Positions 1 to 9,168 of a stretch of DNA of 64,000 bases are shown one piece after another. The notes beneath the pieces were generated by a model that made no database searches, was not told the DNA's origin, and saw nothing but the letters and a program-made list of their open reading frames with translations. The position numbers and the translations under genes are program-made. Every line of letters starts with the position of its first letter. Positions within the stretch are counted from its first letter, which is position 1. The stretch is taken from NCBI GenBank assembly GCA_030789695.1, contig CM061142.1, positions 359,451,486 to 359,515,485 of the forward strand. Reading direction: 5' to 3'. This DNA is from Scilla litardierei. Its lineage: Eukaryota; Streptophyta; Magnoliopsida; Asparagales; Asparagaceae.

Positions 1-550
1 GCCTAGTGAACTCTTGGTGGTACAGGTCCACCGTCAAGCTCCCTTGCTTCAGATCAATGAAGCGCTGCAGCATCTCCTTCTTGGCAGCCTTCGGAAAGAA
101 TTCCTCATCAAACCTGGACTTAAAGGTAGCCCAAGCTATCGGCTCCACCAACATCTTCTCTTCCGCATCCCACCAGTTCCGAGCATTATCCTTGAGTTGC
201 CTCCTCGCCAAATCAACCCATCCAGCCGGGGTGATCTTGGCCATCTTCAGATTATCCTCGATGTTCCGAATCCACTCATCGGCAGCCAGAGGACCCTCAG
301 ACCCATCAAAATATGCGGGACCCAGCTCCCGAAATTGCTTCGCTCCCGGCTCAGAGCGAGGGGCATCCGGAAGAGCCCGTGCAGCTCGAGCAAGTGGGGC
401 ATTCTGGACTTACAGGAGCATGCCCTGCTGCACTTGCATCATCTGGAGCATCATCCGCATCATCTCACCGTTGGTGGGTTCCCGCTTAAGCTCCTCATCA
501 TGAGGGAGCGCACCACTACCCCCACCACGGGTGAATCGTCTTCCTGCCAT
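1..550 (-). pseudogene. Ty3/gypsy gag, N-terminal part, cut by window edge
   Basis: Read on the minus strand from the ATG at 550, this is the capsid precursor of a Ty3/gypsy retrotransposon. The first 46 codons give a Gly/Arg start (MAGRRFTRGG) and a Met/Gln-rich helix, then an in-frame TAA at 410-412. The frame continues after it with typical plant gag segments: AYFDGSEGPLAADEWI, ARNWWDAEE and FDEEFFPKAAKKEMLQRF, then the YHQEF motif at the edge. The TAA is one C-to-T change from CAA. Position 1 truncates it, so CCHC knuckle and pol would lie to the left, outside the window. The primer site and 5' LTR follow immediately to the right, which fixes the orientation. Family assignment is firm; the exact lineage (Tekay/Retand-like) is inference. 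Whether the stop is real or a sequencing error cannot be judged here. Confidence 0.88.
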
Positions 551-669
551 CTAGTGACATAGAAAACGAAGCAGATTAGACTCATAGCTTATGACTCGGA
601 CGTCGAACTTAGTTTGTTGGACATTCTAATATTATTCTCGCTATTTCGATAATCGCAGTTACAGAAGGA

Positions 670-685
670 CCTGCATGGGCCACCA
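670..685 (-). promoter_or_regulatory. Primer-binding-site candidate of the left-edge gypsy element
   Basis: On the minus strand this reads TGGTGGCCCATGCAGG, 8 nt inside the LTR end at 694. It begins with TGG, as expected for pairing with a tRNA CCA end. The identical 16-mer lies at the same distance from the LTR in LARD1 (22537-22552) and LARD2 (34428-34443), which argues for function. I do not recognise the matching tRNA. Confidence 0.6.
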
Positions 686-1860
686 ACAAAACCTGTCACG
701 ACCCGCTTCCCTAAAATGGAGGCGAGACGTGAAAAGGTCCGCACGAGAGTGGAGCTGTGAAGCCCCAAACCCGATAAGCGTAAATAAAACATAAGCATGT
801 CCCTGTAACCACAAACGGAGCAACAATAATAATAAAAGGGGAGACAGAAATAAAATTCTCATATCTCATAAATTGTCCAACATGAAAATAAGTTCAACAT
901 CCAGAAAAGCCACCAAGCTAAAAGAAAGAGTCTAAGGCCCAGAACAAGGCCAACAAAAGCAACAACGTCACAAGTATAGGTGCTACGCACCGACAACAAA
1001 ACCGCAGTCTAAACAAAGGAAAACACAACGAAGACACTAGGACTGGTCCCAGTGTCCCCGTACTCCCCGTCAAACACAAGCTCGGGCTCGGCGTCAGCAA
1101 ACACCTCGTCCTCAACAAGGTACTCAGGCTCAGGATCTAACATGTGTCACCCAAAAGAGTAAAGGGGCACATGTCAGCAAGTCTAAAAGACTTGGGCAAG
1201 GAAACTGAAAGTAAGGCAACTAGCAACCTAGCAGTTTTAGTATGCATGACATGACAGTTATAACATGAGTGCACAAGCAAGACATGGTGAACAATAAGTA
1301 CAAGAGAACAATTAACGGTACAAGACAAGAGTAGCCAAGCTACTAACAATCTCAATCAATTCACTATTCACGTTTCACTGTTGTTTGTAGATGTTTACGC
1401 CTTACAGCTGAATGGTATAACATTCACGCTGATTGGCCGCTTAACACTACCCCAAAACCCAGAGTTTACGCCTTACCACTGCAGTTGCTGATCGGGCAGA
1501 CTCCCAGTTGATTGGCCGCTTAACTCTTACCCCCAATACCCACAAGTAACCGAGCCAGGGTCCCCGCACACGAGCTCAGTAAATGAGCCGGGGTTGCCCT
1601 GCACAGGAGCTCGCATTCTAGTTCACGATTTCATAAACAATTGGCGTAGGGGTGCACCTAGCCGGAAACAAGCATTTCGAGCATTGGCTATCAACCAACA
1701 CATGGCCCGCTTCTGGAACACGAGCCAGGAACCCAAACATTGTAGCGATGCTACGCATTCACAGAAACACTTTAAGAATGCAATGACATGACAATTAATT
1801 TGCGTACCGTTAATAGAAATTAAACATGACATGGTAATTGTGCAACATGATATATGTCAG

Positions 1861-1998
1861 AACTAGCTTCGTTGTCAAGCTAGTTCCCCAATTTGCGCCT
1901 AGGCGAGTTTCATTTCGTCGCCTAGCCTCTTTTACGCCTACAACAAGCAAGATGGCCTAAAACATGGCCTAAACCCTAAGTGGCAAGTTTCACTTGCC
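1861..1998 (-). other. Hairpin cluster in LTR (left-edge element)
   Basis: Three perfect or near-perfect stem-loops lie in series. At 1861-1885 the arms AACTAGCTT/AAGCTAGTT close a 7-nt loop, CGTTGTC. At 1897-1927 the arms CTAGGCGA/TCGCCTAG close an 11-nt loop, GTTTCATTTCG. At 1982-1998 the arms GGCAAGT/ACTTGCC close TTC. LARD1 has equivalents of all three and LARD2 of the first two, with the same loop lengths but different stems. A fourth hairpin, GTAGC-GAT-GCTAC, lies at 1742-1754. The TATA box at 2423 places them in the transcribed part of the LTR. Function is unknown. Confidence 0.7.
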
Positions 1999-2422
1999 TA
2001 GCACCGGGGATGACAATCACGAAGGTTCGTCTCGCAGATGCTAAACTACGGGGAAATCGCTGTTAAGGGGAAACAATCATCAAAACAACATCCATTTCAT
2101 TAGGGTTTCATAAAAATACAAATAGGTTATGAAAACATCAAGAGATCGATTTCTTACCGTGAGGAGGCGAAAGAAACACTCCGGAGAACCTAGGGACCAG
2201 ACCTGGAAACGAATGGAGAAGTTTGGAGAACTAGGGTTTTTGGGGGATTTTGGGGATTTGATGGTGATTTGGGGAAGATGAGAGGTAGAATGTGTTAAGG
2301 GATGGTTTGGATGATGGATCTTGGGCTTGGAATGAAGGAATAAGGGTTTGGGGAAGAAGGGGGCTCAATGGGGGAGAAACTAGGGTTTTGGGTCGATTGG
2401 AGGAAGAAGAAAACGTTTGGGA

Positions 2423-2436
2423 GGGGTTTAAATAGG
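2423..2436 (-). promoter_or_regulatory. TATA box of the left-edge LTR
   Basis: The minus strand reads CCTATTTAAACCCC, a good plant TATA box. It is followed downstream by a pyrimidine-rich leader and preceded by the palindromic array at 2480-2895. No transcript evidence is available from sequence alone. Confidence 0.5.
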
Positions 2437-2479
2437 ATGGGCTGGCGGCTGTCCAGAAATTAGTGTTTTAACACAGATT

Positions 2480-2895
2480 AGTCGGTCAAAGAGCAACCAC
2501 TGACCGACTAGTTTGGCAACTTGTCGGTCGGTCGACCAACGCAGACCGACTAAGTGTAAACAGTAACTTCTGAATGAAAATAGGATTTAGATTTAGTCGG
2601 TCGATGAACAACTACTGACCGACTAGTTTGGCATCTAGTCGGTCGGTGAACGTTCTTAGACCGACTAAGAGTGAACAGTACTGATACTAAAATTTAGATG
2701 ATGTGTTAGTCGGTTAAAGAAGCATTGCCGACCGACTAGTTTGCAACCTAGTCGGTCAACCAACGTTCTTAGACCGACTAACGATAAATAGTAACTCCTG
2801 AATAATTTAGAAAGCCAACTAGTCGGTCCAAGAAGGATTGCCGACCGACTGGATCGTCATCTAGTCGGTCGGTGCCCCTTCTTACACCGGCTAAT
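2480..2895. repeat. Four-unit palindromic tandem repeat in LTR
   Basis: Units start at 2480, 2595, 2708 and 2821, with periods of 115, 113 and 113 bp. Each unit carries AGTCGGTC, then GACCGACTAG, then TAGTCGGTC and again GACCGACTA, so every unit contains two inverted pairs. The array ends about 45 bp upstream of the LTR TATA box in the sense (minus) direction, the position expected of an enhancer. Confidence 0.85.
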
Positions 2896-3163
2896 AAGCA
2901 CCAAAAGTTCCGATACGGAGCGCGGAGCCCCGGGATCGATTCCTAAGACTCCTAGGCTTGATCTAATAGTAAGATACGACTGTTATGAAGCCCGTCACGA
3001 ATAACTTACTCCGAAATCGACGATCCTAAGGAAGAAACGAGAAAACACGACGAAACGATCGAAAATGAAAGTTACGGAGACGAAAACCACACATGAGGTG
3101 AAAATCCACCAAAACATATATTATATTATAATAAATCCAGATACATGAAAACCAATCGTTACA

Positions 3164-5450
3164 AGGAGTGCAAGTGTACCCACTATACAAAACTACAAAG
3201 ACAATATAACCAGTCCATCCCATAGGCCTACCCGATACTTCAGAATTCCCCCAACCCGTGTCACCCTCCTTTAGGAGGACTAAAACATTCCTCACTCTCA
3301 CTTTTCATGCAACATAACACTTTCCATCAAGATAACCCATTTCCACAACCACATATCATAAGTGTCAACAGTACCCTTCCATTCCCACAACCACATAACA
3401 AAGTGTTAACAGTACCCTTCCATTCCCACAACCAATAACATACTAGGCCCATGGCCAAAATATAGCAATGTGGAAAAATGACTTTCCCTTATGTAATTGA
3501 AGCATACATATGAACTACTACAAGGAGGGCATCCCTTCATATGCAATCATAATTCCCACAATGATCAATTAAGCCATAGCATAACATAATTGTTGTAAAT
3601 TACCACAAGATGACATTTAACATGCCAATTTAAGAAAATGGCATAAAAATAATATGAAAGGAGAATGAGAATCCCACACAAATATGTACTAGTGTCATTC
3701 TAATTTACTTGCTAACTAATATTTCTTGCTATCTATTGTAGGGCACTAGATTGAGTAACACTGATGAATAGAAATTTGTTACCATTTACAAAAGAGCCCT
3801 ACAATCATGATTAGAAACAAGAAAGGCATAGAAACCAATAGCTAGGGCCAAATCCAACACCTTATATTTCAGCTTGCTGAGAATTTTCATACAAGTCAGG
3901 TTTAATGGAAATTTACTCCATATATTTATATAGAACATAACAATGTAATGTAAATGAAAGTTGTACATATATATGTCATGAGTTCACATATCCATTTTAA
4001 TGCAGTTTGGATGAGTTTTCCATTTAATGCAGAGTTTATACCAAAATGTACATGTGCTGGAATTATAAACAGAAACTGCACTAACCTAAGGATCAGATTA
4101 CTCTGAATTTCTGGCAGATTCATAAAAAATGTAAAGCTACAAAATTGTAGCATTTGAAGTCTTCTTTCCAACGAGACCAAGAACACACCATTTCGTTAAG
4201 AGTTGAGGGACTGATCACTGTTTCCGTGAAAGATGTCCATGCTGAGGAAAAACAGACATGCTGAAATAGATGAATTCTTACCCTATTTATAATCCGAATT
4301 AGACAATACGTTCAACAAGAAAGTTGGAGTTAATGGTCCCATCCTTCAGCCATAAAATTTTCAGAGCATTCTCATACTAATTTATGAGATATAAGCCAAA
4401 CAAATAGCATGAATTTCTGTCTCACATCTCAACCACACCAAAGTAAAGAACTAGTATCATCAACCAAGCTTTAGCTCATTCTATCTACTTGGATGGAAAT
4501 AAACATAACCAATAATTCAATTTGAAACCAACATAAGACTAATAGCAACGTATCAACTTGACTTCATATAAGCATTTCTACAAACACATGGTTGGAATAA
4601 GAAACATACTCATTAATTCAATATAAAGCAACATAAAAAGGCATTCTCTCATATTTAGTTCAACAATAACTAGTAACAAAGCATGTCATGGCATGAATTC
4701 ATCAAATAACATAGCAAGGTGACATCTTTGTAGCATGGTGTTTAGATACATGGCATGAAAAATGGCATAATCATAAGGAAAATTATGAATTTAACTTGTA
4801 GGGATGAAATAGAGTAATATGCTATAGGGAGATGGATTCCTACCTCCTTGGCTAGCAAAAGCACTCTATCAATTTCTTGAAGACTCCACTATAGATTCAT
4901 CTACAAGCTCCATGAAACCCATACATCTTCTTTCCCAACTCCTCTTCTTGGATTCCCCCTCTCCCTCCTCTCTTCTCTTTCTTTCCTCTCTTCATTCTTT
5001 TTCTCCTTTCTTTTTTTTGCTTTGGCCTGAGATCAAAACGGCAACAAGCAAGGGAAGTTCGGCCAACATGGAGAGGAGGTCGGCTGGCTTTGGGGGAGAA
5101 AAGGAGAAGGGGAAAAAGAAATAGAATTGGGAGAGAAGGAAAGAAGTTTGTAGAAGAGAAGAGAAAGAAATGAAATAATTGGGAACCCCATTTATTTACA
5201 AGTTTGCCATTCTCATTCTATCTTCTCTCTTCTCTCCTCTAGTAATAATCCAAGCCCAATAATTAAAGCCCAACACCCAACTCTGGCTACTAAAATTAGA
5301 ACGTCATCACTAAGCACACTAATAAACAATAACAATATCCAATACAACCATATAACCATTCACGTAGGAAATTACTACGCACACAAAAAATTACTATACA
5401 TACACATATTACTATATATATCCTACATATAGGACACTAGGGCTATTACA
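3164..5450 (-). repeat. LTR-like sequence, minus strand, left end unresolved
   Basis: There is no credible coding frame in this AT-rich 2.3 kb. The right end reads GGGCTATTACA, so on the minus strand the block begins TGTAATAGCCC, close to the start TGTAGTAGCCC of the chromovirus LTR at 9571. About 250 nt inside it the minus strand has GTAAATAAATGGGG, TATA-like. This is followed by a long pyrimidine-rich leader (5115-4930) and GGCCGAACTTCCC, a combination common in plant LTR leaders. I infer an LTR that the element at 1-3163 has probably split. The inner end is not visible and no partner LTR is in the window. It could instead be unrelated intergenic DNA. Confidence 0.4.
3340..3438. repeat. Short tandem duplication, 41-bp period
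   Basis: About 2.4 copies of a unit containing CAACAGTACCCTTCCATTCC and CACAACCACAT. The two full copies begin at 3362 and 3403 and differ by a few bases. Confidence 0.75.
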
Positions 5451-5663
5451 TAAATGATTGGGAAAACTCCACTCTGTGACTCTTTCTAACCTTAACACTA
5501 ACCCTAATACTAGTCCTAAAGCGTAGCCCATCTTGATATGTATCAATGTGTGTTTTGACTTTGATCCATGTGCCTTATGTGCACGTGTACTTTCTAGTGA
5601 TCGATAAATATACAGAGACCCAAACACAAGGTATTATAGGTGATATGCTATATGGTTATAGGT

Positions 5664-5667
<4 letters not shown>

Positions 5668-5731
<64 letters not shown>
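5668..5731. repeat. (GT)n microsatellite
   Basis: About 32 uninterrupted GT units abutting the 5' end of a SINE. Confidence 0.97.
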
Positions 5732-5732
<1 letters not shown>

Positions 5733-6021
5733 CCCACGAGAGGGTGTTCCAGTGGTAAGTCATTCTGCTCCAAAGCCAAGGGGTGCGGGGTTCGAGGCCT
5801 ATGGCCGCCGTACATGGTAATTATTGTGGAATTTGTTGTGGAATTATTTACCCTGGTGCTACATCTCCCCTCTCGGAGTTACCCGGGGGCCGTTGGGGGC
5901 ACGACGGTTTCCCCCCAGTTTGCATAGTCTCGGCCGGGCTCTCGCCTTACCCTCTTAAAAAAGCCAAAGGCAGGGGGAGGGGGTTGGGGATTTTTCTGGG
6001 TTGTCAAAAAACAAAAAAAAA
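5732..6021 (+). mobile_element. tRNA-derived SINE, copy 1
   Basis: A roughly 290-bp element starting GCCCACGAGAGGGTG. A box-like TGTTCCAGTGG lies at 5745-5755 and a canonical B box, GGTTCGAGGCC, at 5789-5799, so it has an RNA polymerase III promoter of tRNA type. It ends GGGTTGTC followed by an A-rich tail (6006-6021). A second copy in the opposite orientation at 6933-7223 has the same ends, internal boxes and tail, differing by scattered substitutions and small indels, which defines the family. It has no coding capacity and would depend on LINE machinery. None of the three LINE 3' ends in this window matches the GGGTTGTC end. Confidence 0.88.
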
Positions 6022-6036
6022 TATATATATATATAT

Positions 6037-6273
6037 GTGTGAAAAATGGAGAAGAGCTGACAGCGCTGGAAATTTTTCCAGCGCTGTCCGCATTTTGGGG
6101 GACCTAAAAATATTTGTTTTGAAATATTTTTTTTCAGTAGTTAGATATACTTGTTAGGAAGCTCCCCACAAAATTGCAGCTCGATACGACACCGTTTGAG
6201 CCTCCGTTCATCGATTTCAAAAACGTTTGAGCCTCCGTTCATCGATTTCCAGCGCTGTCAGCATTGGCCCATT

Positions 6274-6276
<3 letters not shown>
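6037..6276. mobile_element. Small foldback/MITE-like element a
   Basis: Bounded by TA microsatellites on both sides. GCTGACAGCGCTGGAAA near the left end (from 6056) is inverted near the right end (TTTCCAGCGCTGTCAGC, ending 6271). Next to the left copy sits a second hairpin, GACAGCGCTGGAAA/TTCCAGCGCTGTC. Internally a unit with CGTTTGAGCCTCCGTTCATC occurs twice in tandem (6192-6249). No coding sequence. The superfamily is not determined. Confidence 0.55.

Positions 6277-6336
<60 letters not shown>
6277..6336. repeat. (TA)n microsatellite
   Basis: Uninterrupted AT dinucleotides between two MITE-like elements. Confidence 0.97.
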
Positions 6337-6338
<2 letters not shown>

Positions 6339-6744
6339 GTAAAGGGATCCTAAGGTGCCCCCTTAGATTCAATCTAAGGAGGCGCCCCCATTTCACCCCA
6401 TCTCACGCATTTGTTTTGAAATTTTTTTCCATGGGATTGTTGTTCACCTTATGGATGATCAACATACCAAATTTTAAGGGATTCCAATACTTTTTGAGCC
6501 CCCATCTACCCCTTGTAACTTCGTGGGGTTTTCAGTACGTTTTTAGACCGTTGAAGTTGTAAGGGGTAGATGGTGGCTCAAAAAGTATTGGAATTCCTTG
6601 AAACTTGGTATGTTGATCATCCATGATGTGAACAACAACCCCATGAAAAAAAATTTCCAAAAAAATTGTAGGAGGTGTGGGAAATGGGGGCACCTCCTTA
6701 GATTTTCATCTAGGGAGGCACCTTAGATCCCCTTTTTCCTATAT
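6337..6744. mobile_element. Full-length foldback MITE b (about 400 bp)
   Basis: The left half (GGGATCCTAAGGTGCC...) is inverted in the right half (...GGCACCTTAGATCCC), and the pairing extends inward. For example, GATCATCCATgatgTGAACA pairs with TGTTCACCTTATGGATGATC, and AAAAAGTATTGGAAT with ATTCCAATACTTTTT. The whole element can therefore fold as one imperfect hairpin. ATATGGGTAAAG is directly repeated at 6333-6344 and 6741-6752, which could be a target duplication (MULE-like) or chance at the TA-rich site. Non-coding. Long foldbacks of this kind can give rise to small RNAs. Confidence 0.75.
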
Positions 6745-6750
6745 GGGTAA

Positions 6751-6820
<70 letters not shown>
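6751..6820. repeat. (TA)n microsatellite
   Basis: About 35 TA units between MITE b and MITE c. Confidence 0.97.
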
Positions 6821-6821
<1 letters not shown>

Positions 6822-6823
<2 letters not shown>

Positions 6824-6923
6824 AATAATGGGTATCATACGCCATATGGGCTTGTACTTGGCACCTTTTTGTGAGAGGGCATATGAGGCATGACCTCATA
6901 TGTCGTATGATACCCATTATTCT
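6822..6923. mobile_element. MITE c, 102 bp, 27-bp terminal inverted repeats
   Basis: The left arm 6822-6848 (AGAATAATGGGTATCATACG then CCATATG) and the right arm 6897-6923 match at 26 of 27 positions when inverted. TA dinucleotides flank both ends, as for mariner/Stowaway-type insertions, although the surrounding TA tract makes the duplication uninformative. Confidence 0.75.
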
Positions 6924-6932
6924 ATATATATA

Positions 6933-7223
6933 TTTTTTGTTTTTTTGTTTTTTTGACAACCCAGAAAATCCCCAACCCCTTCCCCCTGCCTTTGGCTTAG
7001 GAGGGTAAGGCGAGAGCTCGGCCGAGACTATGCAAACTGGGGGTGACCGCCGTACCCCCAATGGCCCCCAGGTAAGTCCGAGAGGGGAGATGTAGCCCCA
7101 GGGTAAATAATTCCACAATAAATTCCACAACAATTACCAAGTCACAGCGGCCATAGGCCTCGAACCCCGCACCCCTTGGCTTTGGAGCGGAATGACTTAC
7201 CACTAGGACACCCTCTCGTGGGC
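6933..7223 (-). mobile_element. tRNA-derived SINE, copy 2
   Basis: Reverse complement of the SINE at 5732-6021: the same start (GCCCACGAGAGGGTG), B box GGTTCGAGGCC, GGGTTGTC end and A-rich tail (here T-rich at 6933-6954). It differs by scattered substitutions and a few small indels, for example a shorter CCTCCTAAGCC tract. Its tail abuts a short TA stretch next to MITE c, so insertion into AT-rich sequence is likely. Confidence 0.88.
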
Positions 7224-7236
7224 TATTCTATAATAC

Positions 7237-7237
7237 A

Positions 7238-7301
<64 letters not shown>

Positions 7302-7318
7302 TACATACATACATATAT

Positions 7319-7351
<33 letters not shown>

Positions 7352-7406
7352 CATACATACATACATATATATATATATACTTACTTTGCAAAAAAAATAC
7401 ATATAT

Positions 7407-7439
<33 letters not shown>

Positions 7440-7440
7440 T
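7237..7440. repeat. TA / ATAC microsatellite block
   Basis: (TA)n to about 7290, then interspersed ACAC and ATAC repeats with short TA runs, interrupted once by CTTACTTTGCAAAAAAA near 7380-7396. The open frames here are artefacts of the repeat. Confidence 0.95.
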
Positions 7441-7441
7441 A

Positions 7442-7779
7442 TCTATTCTATAAAATAGAGATGTTATCAAGAGAAATTGGATAAGAGAAATTGGACAAGA
7501 GAAATTAGTAAGAGAATTTGGACAAGAGAAATTGGATAAGTGATGAGATTTTGAGGGATAAATGATAAGATTTTGAGAGATAAGAGAAGAGGTCGGGAAT
7601 TTTGAGATGAGATTTTGAGAGATAAGAGAAGAGGTAGGGAATTTTGCACATACAACCCCGAGTTTTACATTTTTGCCCCTGGACCCTCTCCACACACACC
7701 CCCACACTTTTTATTCTTCCCACCTTCCCGAACATTTTTTTCCCATTCCACGTGCACGTGTGCACGGGTTATTTGCTAG
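7442..7779 (+). mobile_element. Non-autonomous Helitron 1
   Basis: Starts TCTATTCTATAAAA after an A and ends GGTTATTTGCTAG before a T, the Helitron pattern (5' TC, 3' CTRR, insertion between A and T). A hairpin-forming tract, CACGTGCACGTGTGCACG, precedes the end. The interior holds AGAAATTGGATAAG-type short repeats. It has the same 5' and 3' ends as Helitron 3. No Rep/helicase. Confidence 0.75.
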
Positions 7780-7793
7780 TATATATATATATA

Positions 7794-8272
7794 CTAGTCA
7801 TAACACGTGCCCGCGGGCACGGTTCATTTAAGATTTTCACCCGCGAAATCTTTGTTCCCAAACATTATTTACACAGTCAAATTTGTGCGAAACAACAAAT
7901 TCGGCGTAGAACAATAAATTCGGTGAGGGCACACTTGAGTCGGAACAACAAATTAGCGTAAAAAAATTTAGCGGTATTCTGCGTAAGTGCATAAGTGTGT
8001 GTGTGTGTATGGTGTGTGGGTAAAAAGTGAAATGAGAGGGGTTTTTAAGCAAAAAGGGGAAATAGGTGGTATTCTGTGCAAATGTAGTGATTGTGGGGGG
8101 TTTGAAAACAAAAGGAAAAAAGTGGTGAGTTTTCCAAACACTCATCTCAACCCTTCTTTTACTAAGATTAAATCCTAGCCATTCTTTTATCAACCTCTTT
8201 ATACATCAGCATGACATCAGCTTGTCCCAGTCAGCCCTAGAATTCAAAAACCTTTGTGTTTTAATATATAGA
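7794..8272 (-). mobile_element. Non-autonomous Helitron 2
   Basis: On the minus strand it begins TCTATATATTAAAACAC at 8272. It ends with the palindrome CGTGCCCGCGGGCACG, then TGTTATGACTAG, at 7794. Both flanks fit A/T insertion. About 480 bp, no Rep/helicase. Its 3' end lies 14 bp from the 3' end of Helitron 1, the two facing each other across a TA tract. Confidence 0.72.
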
Positions 8273-8334
8273 TATATATATAGGAGGGATCAAATGACCC
8301 CCAAAAAAGGGATGTTATCAAGAGAAATTGGATA

Positions 8335-9168
8335 TCTCTATTCTATAAAAGAGGGATGTTATTAAGAGAAATTGGATAAGACAAATTGGACAAGAGAAAT
8401 TGGATAAGAGAATTTGGATAAGAGAAATTGGATATTTATTCTATAAAAGAGGGATGTTATCAAGAGAAATTGGATAAGAGAAATTGGACAAGAGAAATTG
8501 GACAAGAAAAATTGGATAAGAAAAATTGGATAAGAAAAATTGGATAAGAGAAATTGGATATTATTCTATAAAATAGGGATGTTATCAAGAGAAATTGGAT
8601 AAGAGAATTTGGATAAGAGAATTTGGATATGTAGTCTATAAAAGAGGGATATTATCAAGAGAAAATGAATAAGAGAAATTGGACAAGAGAATTTGGACAA
8701 GAGAATTTGGATAAGAGAAATTGGATATATTTTATTATATAAAAGAGGGATGTTATCATGAGAAATTTGATATGAGAAATTGGACAAGAGAAATTGGACA
8801 AGAGAAATTGGATAAGAGAATTTGGACAAGAGAAATTGGATTATTATATAAAAGAGGGATGTTATCAAGATAAATTGGATAATAGAATTTGGAGAAATTG
8901 GATTATTATATAAAAGAGGGATGTTATCAAGAGAAATTGGATAATAGAATTTGGACAAGAGAAATTGGATAAGAGAATTTGTACAAGAGAAATTGGATAA
9001 TAGATGAGATTTTTGCCCATTGGACACTCCTCATACACCCAGCCACACTTTTTATTATTCTTCCCTAGAATTGCTCAGCGCACACAACCACTCAAAACTC
9101 AGAATTGCTCACCACACACAACCATTTTTTTCCAGTCCACGTGCAAATATGCACGGGCTATTTTCTAG
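8335..9168 (+). mobile_element. Helitron 3 with tandemly repeated 5' terminus
   Basis: The first terminus TCTCTATTCTATAAAAGAGG begins at 8335. Variants of the block (TCTATAAAAGAGGGATGTTA, then TCAAGAGAAATTGG) recur about seven times up to 8935, spaced 60 to 125 bp apart and filled with 14-15-bp AGAAATTGGATAAG repeats. The single 3' end at 9130-9168 (CCACGTGCAAATATGCACGG, then CTATTTTCTAG) matches that of Helitron 1. A further partial 5' block lies just upstream at 8310-8334. No coding sequence. All open frames across this stretch derive from the short repeats. Confidence 0.72.

Larger units (their letters stand above)
694..3163 (-). repeat. 5' LTR of the left-edge Ty3/gypsy element
   Basis: The + strand starts TGTCACGACCCG and ends ATCGTTACA, so the LTR in its own orientation runs TGTAACG...CGTGACA. 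These ends match LARD1 and LARD2 (TGTAACG...GGGGCGTGACA). The inner end is fixed by the primer site and gag. The outer end at 3163 is inferred: it puts the TATA box about 730 nt from the LTR start, comparable to about 590 nt in LARD1. It contains the hairpin cluster at 1861-1998, a TATA box at 2423-2436 and a four-unit palindromic repeat at 2480-2895. A 24-nt block at 1643-1666 is identical to 17006-17029 in LARD1. The partner LTR lies outside the window, so the target duplication (candidate AGGAG at 3164) cannot be confirmed. Confidence 0.7.

Noticed and set aside
4912..5124. Small + strand frame of 70 codons after a pyrimidine-rich tract
   Set aside because: Ser/Phe/Leu run from a CT-rich tract, no domain; better read as an LTR leader on the other strand.
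694..5450. A single 4.7-kb LTR from TGTCACGACCCG to GGGCTATTACA
   Set aside because: The TATA box at 2423 would then be 3 kb from the LTR start. A second TATA-like site and leader near 5190 suggests two separate LTRs. The start at 3163 fits the spacing seen in LARD1.
5789..5799. Functional tRNA gene suggested by the B box GGTTCGAGGCC
   Set aside because: No cloverleaf follows; the A-rich tail and second copy show it is a SINE.
6723..7133. 136-codon minus-strand frame
   Set aside because: It runs through a SINE, a MITE and a TA repeat; no protein-coding signal.
7176..7484. Frames rich in Tyr/Ile/His in the ATAC/TA block
   Set aside because: Pure microsatellite translation.
8566..9027. 153-codon frame across Helitron 3
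   Set aside because: Generated by the 14-15-bp AGAAATTGGATAAG repeats.
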